This document shows, piece by piece, positions 9,385 through 14,735 of a stretch of DNA of 14,735 bases. Below the pieces are notes generated by a model. The model did no database searches and had not been told where the DNA came from. It saw only the letters and a list, made by a program, of their open reading frames with translations. Numbering within the stretch: position 1 is the stretch's first letter; every line of letters begins with the position of its first letter. The stretch spans positions 1 through 14,735 of the forward strand of contig JALLAZ010000616.1 of assembly GCA_036939755.1 (NCBI GenBank), given 5' to 3'. The position numbers were made by a program, and so were the translations under genes. This DNA is from Stephanodiscus triporus (lineage: Eukaryota; Bacillariophyta; Thalassiosirophyceae; Thalassiosirales; Thalassiosiraceae).

Positions 9385-9926
9385 TATATGTTACCACCAC
9401 CAGCCGCACCTTCATCTACCGCCTTTACTGCTCCATATTCCCATTCCTGCCGGCATGTTGGACAAGTCGGGGTGCTGCATCCACCAGAACGAAACCAAGA
9501 AATCCAAGAAAATAACGATGAGGCATGAGAAATAACGAAGCGAAGTACAACATGAGGAGAGTACTCACCTGTTTTGACTTTGAAGCCATGTCGATACACA
9601 CTGCAAATGAAAAGCATGTCCACACTTTCCCCACTATTATTTGGTGGAATTAGGTGAACGTGATTGGCGTCAGCTCGACAGATTTCGAGTGCAGAATCGA
9701 CGTAGATTCTCTCACGAACGAACCGACCGACGAAGAAAATCGCACTCACCACGACCGGACACTCATCCCCAGGGTACTTCACCCCTGGTGCCACCCCCTC
9801 GAATGCCGACTGGCACACGATGCATACGTCATCCTCATCGTCTCCCACCCCCCATGTCCACTTTGCCACTCCGTGCCATCTTTTTATTTTGATCCGTAGC
9901 CTGGTCTTATTAGCGTCGGTGTTCAT
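9384..9926 (-). CDS. APC11: Anaphase-promoting complex subunit 11 (RING-H2 E3 subunit)
   Basis: APC11 is the catalytic RING subunit of the APC/C, the ubiquitin ligase that marks cyclins and securin for destruction. It pairs with the cullin-like APC2 and recruits E2 enzymes. Model: exon 1 9926-9750, intron 9749-9634 (116 bp), exon 2 9633-9569, intron 9568-9475 (94 bp), exon 3 9474-9384, giving 110 residues. Both introns are GTGAGT to AG. The N-terminal strand RIKIKRWHGVAKWTW matches the cullin-binding strand of the family. All eight RING-H2 ligands are present: Cys35, Cys38, Cys63, His65, His68, Cys71, Cys85, Cys88. YPGDECPVVWG and CPTCRQEWE point to APC11 rather than RBX1. The usual CCPDC motif is VAPGV here (45-49). 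The 110 residues exceed the typical 84 or so because of short extensions at both ends. The start is the ATG of MNTDANKTR; the frame continues upstream only into a low-complexity lysine/arginine run. The gene is divergent from the SRP receptor gene. Confidence 0.93.
   Translation of the reverse strand: MNTDANKTRLRIKIKRWHGVAKWTWGVGDDEDDVCIVCQSAFEGVAPGVKYPGDECPVVVSAIFFVGRFVRERIYVDSALEICRADANHVHLIPPNNSGESVDMLFICSVYRHGFKVKTGEYSPHVVLRFVISHASSLFSWISWFRSGGCSTPTCPTCRQEWEYGAVKAVDEGAAGGGNI
9561..9625. repeat. APC11 exon 2 segment duplicated in the SRP receptor intron (source copy)
   Basis: This stretch covers most of APC11 exon 2 plus its 5' splice site. Read on the plus strand, it matches 11936-12000 at 59 of 65 positions without gaps, including a perfect 35-nt core (9578-9612). 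Here it encodes the essential Cys/His ligands and the E2-contact tryptophan of the RING, so this is very likely the ancestral copy. Confidence 0.9.
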
Positions 9927-10157
9927 CGTAAATAATGGTCGGTAAAAATAAAAAAATAATAACATGGGTCTTCTTTTTCTCCTTTTTCTCCTTTTTCTCC
10001 TTTTTCTCATTTTTCTCCTTTTTCTCCTTTCCCATCTTTTATCTTTTTCCTTCATTTTTCATTCTTTTTCCTTACTTTTTCTCTCTTTTTTTCGGTCATC
10101 TACTTGCATTTTGGCGGTCGTCCTTGTTGCGCCCGCGCCGCATGCAGCACAGCCACC
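9927..10157. promoter_or_regulatory. Divergent promoter region between APC11 and the SRP receptor gene
   Basis: Only 231 bp separate the two start codons, so both promoters and 5' leaders share this space. Most of it is a pyrimidine-rich tract on the plus strand, described separately. The plus-strand start at 10158 has an excellent eukaryotic context (gccaccATGa). Confidence 0.55.
9969..10094. repeat. Pyrimidine-rich tract with 9-bp tandem units
   Basis: The plus strand is almost pure C/T for about 125 bases. Its first half (about 9971-10031) is a tandem array of a 9-base unit of the form ctcctttttct (period 9), with one unit carrying an A. It decays into related words (ctttttcc, cattttt) further right. 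Such polypurine/polypyrimidine tracts can adopt triplex structures and may expand by slippage. Here it separates two divergent housekeeping genes. Confidence 0.8.
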
Positions 10158-12345
10158 ATGATTGACTCGATAACGCTATTCACCAAAGGTCAGAACGCAA
10201 GCATTACTTATGACGTTTTCAATTCCCTCGCACTGCTGTCGATTAAGACTCGAAGTTCTAATTGCAATCCAACCGTGCTTCATCACATTCTTGCTTTCGT
10301 AGGGGGGACGGTACTTTATCATAATCAACCGAATCGACTACGCCATGTCGCGCTTGCACAGGACAGTAAAGAAAAACAAAGAGATGTCGTGAATGCCTTC
10401 ATCTCATCCGTTTTATTGGGGGAGGGCAAGAATAAAAATGCCGCAATCGGGGAGGGGTCGCGTCGTGAGAATCTATCCCTGGGTAACCAATCCTCTGTTG
10501 TAGTAGAATGGCTCGATGGCAGCATGACTACCGTTGGCGATGGCTGGATAGCTTTGGCGGTGTATCCTGAGGTGGCCATTCGAAAATTACACGGCGTGGA
10601 CACCCTGCTGTCATCTCTGATGAGGCGTTACGCCCTCTATTACGAACACCATTGCAAACGAATCAATGATCAAGCAGGCGAAAATCCACTATGTCGCAAC
10701 ATGCAACTTGCAGTCCCTCCACCGGACGAATTCGATTCCGCATTCCATGTACTCTTGCGTAGATTCCAAGACCAATTGACCGCTGCAAATACTTCTTCCA
10801 CCTCGATTTCTTCTCTCGAGAAGCGGCACAACAATACCAATTCCAACAAACAGCATTCACAAAATGTGGCCAAAAAGGGCAAAGAAAAGACGGTATGGCA
10901 CGATGGGAAACAGAAAATTACTAAAGCTGCATTTGCCGAATTAGACATGTCCAAGGATAAGGATGAAACCCTGCCGGGGCGACAGGGAACTGATGGCATC
11001 CGCGATGATGCGCGTGCCATCGCGGAGGCGAAGGCGGCCTACATGCCCTCGGAGGGCGAAAAGCCCGCATGGGAGGAAGAGGACGGGGCACTTGATGATT
11101 TCGATATAAACTGGAACACCGGGAAGCAGGACGAAAACGAAGAGGACGATGGCTCGCGGAAACCTTCCGGAATACGGGGATTTTTCTCCAAACTGCTGTC
11201 GCCGAATAGTCCCCTCACGAAGTATGACTTGGACTCTCCTCTGAAGCAAATGCAGCAAGTCTTAACTTCTAAAAACGTCGCCCCGTCTACAGCGCAGGCA
11301 ATTTGCGAGGTTGTCGAAAAACAGCTACTCGGTAAAAAGGTTGGGACACTTGTCGGTGTCAAACGTGCTGTGAGGCACGCGCTGGAAGATGCAGTGGAGA
11401 GGATATTGCGTCCTGAGCTAGGCGGCATCGGTGGTAGGGCAGGTGTGACAACGGGAAAGTCTGTGGATGTACTGAGAGGTGTGGTCGAGAAGAGGGAGCG
11501 AAGGAAGAGCGGTGGGTTGTTGGGTTTGGGTGGCGGTGTTTCAGGAAAGGGAAGGCCATACGTAATTGTGATGATTGGAATAAATGGTGCGTTTGCTGTA
11601 TTCTTCGCCGTTAGATTCCTAAGTTTCCCATTCCGATAAACTCGTCGTTTTTCTTCACCTGATGCGCATGCAGGCGTGGGCAAATCCACGTCCCTCGCCA
11701 AAATTGCCTACTACCTCCAAAGCAACCAATGCACCCCCCTACTAGCTGCTTGTGACACATTCCGTTCCGGAGCCGTTGAACAGCTCTCAGTGCACGCGTC
11801 TTGCCTCTCGATCCCTCTATACCATCAGGGATACGCCAAAGATCCATCCGCCGTGGCAAAAGCTTCCATTTCTAAGGCCATCGATGATGGAAATGACGTT
11901 GTGCTAATCGACACGGCGGGACGGATGCAGGTAAAGTACTCATCTATTTTGTCTTTGAAGCCATGTCGATACACACTGCAAATGAAACGCATGCCCACTC
12001 TTCTTCCGCTACCACCAGAACAACGTGCCTTTAATGAAGGCATTGGCGAAGCTGGTTTTTGAGACGCAGCCGGACTTGGTTCTCTTCGTTTGCGAGGCAT
12101 TGGTGGGAAACGATGGAATGGACCAGTTGACCATGTTTCAAAAAGCGCTGAACTCCGGAGGGCATTCACGTCCCATTGATGGGATAGTGTTGACGAAATT
12201 TGACACTGTTAGTGACAAGGTGGGAGCGGCATTAACACTCACACACTTGACCGGTGTTCCGATCGCTTTCTGTGGGACTGGGCAAAAGTACAATCACTTG
12301 AAACCTCTCAGTGTGCCATTTGTGATTCACAGTTTGTTCTCGTGA
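10158..12345 (+). CDS. SRPRA: Signal recognition particle receptor subunit alpha (FtsY-type GTPase)
   Basis: SR-alpha docks ribosome-bound SRP at the endoplasmic reticulum and completes a paired GTPase site with SRP54. Model: exon 1 10158-10188, intron 10189-10302 (114 bp), exon 2 10303-11586, intron 11587-11673 (87 bp), exon 3 11674-11930, intron 11931-12018 (88 bp), exon 4 12019-12345, giving 632 residues, close to the human protein. The SRX domain (1 to about 175) begins [17 protein letters not shown], where the splice restores the FTKGG signature. A charged linker (about 176-300) leads to a helical N domain (about 301-400). The G domain has GINGVGKST (436-444), [11 protein letters not shown] (466-476), DTAGR (518-522), TKFD (583-586) and GTGQ (610-613), all intact. 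The P-loop is split by intron 2. Intron 1 keeps the frame open and is a multiple of three. Intron 3 is mostly an antisense APC11 exon copy. The start is the first in-frame ATG. Confidence 0.95.
11936..12000. repeat. Antisense APC11 exon 2 copy forming most of SRP receptor intron 3
   Basis: This 65-nt segment matches 9561-9625 at 59 positions, ungapped, with a perfect 35-nt core at 11953-11987. It occupies about three quarters of the 88-bp intron 11931-12018. The flanking intron bases (11931-11935 and 12001-12018) align more weakly to the corresponding APC11 flanks. Relative to SRP receptor transcription, the copied exon is in reverse orientation, so it encodes no APC11 fragment in this transcript. 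The intron sits between ATGCAG and AACAAC, restoring [16 protein letters not shown] across the junction. Confidence 0.9.
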
Positions 12346-13486
12346 GATAGAATCGGTGTCAGTTCACTGATTGAAAAAGACGCAGTGCGATATAGAAACC
12401 GAAATCGTGATGTGTATTGTGTCTACTCGATCATATTCCTTTCATGAAAGAACATAAGATACCAATTCGGATTTGCGCTGAGCATTAGTTTTTCATTCTG
12501 ACTAACAAGCTTATGCCATCCACATTCAACCCACTCGTCCATCTGTTCAGGCTCTGGCTTCTTGGCCCCTAGTTCTCGACAAAAACATCAGGAGAACGAC
12601 ACACGCGCAAAATCGAGGCAATTGATGGTGACGGGAACGTGACCGGCATCATCGACCGTGTTGGTGCGATCGGCCGTGCGCCGCCCTTCGTTGACGTCAG
12701 GATGCGCGCCAACCGTCATACGAAGTGTCGGATATTGATCAAGATCACCCTCGACGTCGCCTGGCCTGCCCTATTAGTTCGCCAAAGATCATGTGTTTCC
12801 CCGAGTCGCCCGCCGGCCTTCGTCTGTCTCTCGCATTTCCGGCGATATCATTTATGCGACAGTCGGTGCCTGCGACTACCTATTAGCTGTGTTCGCGATG
12901 GTACAAATTAGAGTAATAGCTAGGTTGCCAGAGGGGGTGGCCAAAACAAGTATGAGTCATGCCATTGGTTGTCAGTCACCTTCCCTTCTTCCTTTTGCCA
13001 CCGCCACTGACTTTTCCGACGAAGACAAAATTGGAGCCTGGCTTTAAAAGTGCTGGGTAAAATTGTATTGAAAGCTCACGAAAATGGCTTGGCATTTATG
13101 GGACAAGGGAGCTCTTAATCACATTTATCATCGAGAGATACCTAAGAAGTATGCGATGAGAGATTAGGAGCCTCTGCTTTTATGTCTGCTGGACTTTTTA
13201 TGAATATGTTAGTCGGAGTGGCAGGATTTTGCCAATTCATCCAGCAGTAAGGTCATAGTGTTTCATGTCTAGATATGTAGATAAGAATGTCAAAGAGATA
13301 GGTAATAATCGATTTAGCTTCAAAGAAAATCAGGCTTTATTCATCCCTGATTTGCTTTTCATATGAGCTGCCAGAGGCCGCTTAGTTCAGAAGTGGTGTA
13401 GACCCTAATTGATAGTAACAACTATTCTTCTAGATTAAAGAGTGAGTCTATGCTCAACTAAGGTTTGCTTTGCAAACCTAAATATT
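12346..13486. other. Intergenic region, no firm gene; GC-rich patch about 12600-12860
   Basis: After the SRP receptor stop the sequence is AT-rich, then switches to a GC-rich patch (about 12600-12860) that is open on both strands with coding-like codon positions, then returns to AT-rich. The plus frame contains EAIDGDGNVTGIIDRVGAIG; the minus frame contains GDLDQYPTLRMTVGAHPDVN. Neither is recognised and no complete gene model could be made. The part to the right of about 13060 may be the downstream end (3' LTR side) of the copia relic; small hairpins occur at 13329-13355 and 13461-13479, but no LTR border was identified. Confidence 0.45.
12424..12563 (-). CDS. Possible terminal exon of an unidentified minus-strand gene
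   Basis: On the minus strand a frame of about 46 codons is open from roughly 12563 and stops with TAG at 12426-12424. It contains the protein-like stretch KKPEPEQMDEWVECGWHKL. An acceptor-like AG (cgagaactag) lies at its upstream edge, and the GC-rich patch just upstream has an open minus frame that could be the preceding exon. If real, the gene would be convergent with the SRP receptor gene, with stops 78 bp apart. The only plausible intron linking the two frames is very short (about 36 nt), and no family is recognised. This is tentative. Confidence 0.2.
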
Positions 13487-14735
13487 TCATATTTGAATTC
13501 TCACTGTACCCATCTGAGTACCATCGGATACCTCCTGAGACCCTCCTAACTCAGAAGGGTATGGAGACGTAGACTTCATGTAGGTGTCATGCCCAACAAG
13601 TGTCTTAATGCATTTCTTGAATGCAGGGCCATCGAGATTCTTTGTAAACACGTCTGCATCATTTTCTGAACCTTTGATCCAACAGATGTCCATTATGTTG
13701 GACTCCTTAAGCTCCCGTAGGAATCATTGACGAACATCAATGTGCCTAGTACTAAGTCCCATTGATTCTAGTACGTTCTTGCAGTACAGCATGTCTTGTG
13801 CGCATAATACCCCAGAGGATTGCTCGGCTTCTCAAACCGACAGTGCAACAGACTTTTGAGTAGAACTCTTAAACATGACAGGCGCACCTTCCAATAGTAC
13901 CCTGTATCCAGATATGCTCTTTCTTGTCTGTGTATCCTTGGCATAGTCAGATTCGCTTCGTCCGCTAATGATGAACTCATGATCCTTTGTGCCACTCCTT
14001 CATGTCACTCACATACTTCATCAGCCTCAACATCGCAACCATGTGTGTCTGCGTTGCACTCGTCATGTGTCTTGCCAAGTCACGAACGGCATTGTATGTA
14101 TCTGGTCGTGAATACTGCATCATGTGCATCACCTTCCCCACACCAGAACAATACAACGTCTGATTCTCTGGTGTGAGAAGCGTCTTGCCATCAATTGGCT
14201 TCTTCAAGACAGTTCCGGTGTCGCAGGAGTGTTGAACTTCTTCAAATCTTTGATATTGAATTCATCATCGTAGCTTTGTAGCAACACTTTCTGCAGGAAC
14301 TTGATCCCCTGATTTGCATTTCTCAAGCGTGCATCCAACATACTCATCCATCGGACCAAAGTCATCACACTTGAATTGTTGCATCAGCAACCTCTTGAGA
14401 TCGAGCACATCCTGCTCTTTCCCAATGATTGCATTGTCATCAATCCATGACATCATCATTACCAATCATCCTTCAACCCACTTGTAATAGAGGCAACAAT
14501 CAGTATAACTGTGTGTGAGTCCCATGGCTTGCGCTGCTTGTAAAAGCTTTCGCCAGAATGCTTTCACGGCTTGCTTTAGTCCATATAAGCATTTCAACAG
14601 CAAGATCACCCTCCTTTATGGAAAATGCTTCTCAAATCCCTGTGTAATTTTCATATGGATCTTTCGCCATCTTTGGAGTTGCCGTGTAAGAATCTCCCTT
14701 CACGTCAACAATGTGTGCAATCATGCTTGCCATCA
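13487..14735 (-). mobile_element. Decayed Ty1/copia-type retrotransposon (RT and RNase H remnants)
   Basis: Reading leftward from the window edge, the minus strand gives a copia pol remnant that continues beyond 14735. The first recognisable piece is reverse transcriptase motif A (HIVDVKG, near 14710), then CLYGLKQA (near 14600), then the catalytic SWIDDNAIIG (near 14440), then the end of RT (YSRPDTYNAVRDLARHMTSAT, near 14080-14140). RNase H follows (GRSESDYAKDTQTRKSISGY near 13930, then RHIDVRQ and IKGSENDADVFTKNLDGP near 13620-13740). The frame changes repeatedly (near 14690, 14305, 14215 and 13990), stops interrupt it (for example near 13835 and 13728), and RNase H lacks the block that should lie between ESMGL and TRHIDV. 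It is non-functional. Pieces resemble diatom copia elements. LTR borders were not located. Confidence 0.85.

Noticed and set aside
9927..10055. Lysine/arginine-rich N-terminal extension of APC11
   Set aside because: It is the complement of the pyrimidine minisatellite, lacks a supported start, and the family begins near MNTDANKTR.
10104..10157. N-terminal extension of the SRP receptor frame
   Set aside because: No ATG is present in it; the ATG at 10158 has a strong context and matches the family N-terminus.
11825..12169. Minus-strand open frame containing [10 protein letters not shown], similar to a frame at 9384-10055
   Set aside because: The similarity is real at DNA level but comes from the duplicated APC11 exon 2 read in a non-coding frame; it is not a second gene.
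1..14735. tRNA, rRNA, CRISPR or bacterial operon features
   Set aside because: No tRNA-like T-loop with matching arms, no rRNA segments and no regularly spaced repeats were seen; spliceosomal introns in all four main genes show this is nuclear eukaryotic DNA.

Overview
This is a nuclear eukaryotic window, most likely from a stramenopile and probably a diatom. The genes are compact and have short GT-AG introns of about 75-160 bp. There is a heat shock factor with a glutamine/histidine/methionine-rich tail, a large protist-style membrane cyclase, and copia reverse transcriptase relics whose wording (SWIDDNAIIG, RHIDVRQ) resembles diatom copia elements. The organism call is inference from family resemblance; no search was run.

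Layout. Bases 1-2123 are an AT-rich, repeat-laden stretch with no confident gene. It holds an imperfect foldback hairpin (77-196), an LTR-like fragment near 477-600, and a 585-bp MITE-like element (785-1369) flanked by an 8-bp direct repeat. Bases 2124-3756 (minus) are a heat shock transcription factor with one intron. Bases 3757-4214 form a short divergent promoter region. Bases 4215-8733 (plus) encode a 1450-residue protein: a disordered N-terminus, a six-transmembrane channel-like region with a cysteine-rich loop, and a class III nucleotide cyclase homology domain that has lost both metal-binding aspartates. Bases 9384-9926 (minus) encode anaphase-promoting complex subunit 11 in three exons. 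Bases 10158-12345 (plus) encode the signal recognition particle receptor alpha subunit in four exons. Bases 12346-13486 have no firm gene, although a GC-rich patch and a possible terminal exon on the minus strand are present. From 13487 to the right edge lies a decayed copia-type retrotransposon (reverse transcriptase and RNase H), broken by frameshifts, stops and deletions.

The four genes are housekeeping or signalling functions (stress transcription, cyclic-nucleotide-type signalling, cell-cycle ubiquitination, protein targeting). They share no evident pathway, and adjacency looks like ordinary compact packing with two divergent promoters.

The most striking observation links two of them. 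The third intron of the SRP receptor gene is largely an antisense copy of APC11 exon 2: 65 nt with 59 identical, including a 35-nt perfect core. This suggests a recent intron gain templated from a gene about 2.4 kb away. The second is the cyclase-like domain, which looks like a pseudoenzyme.
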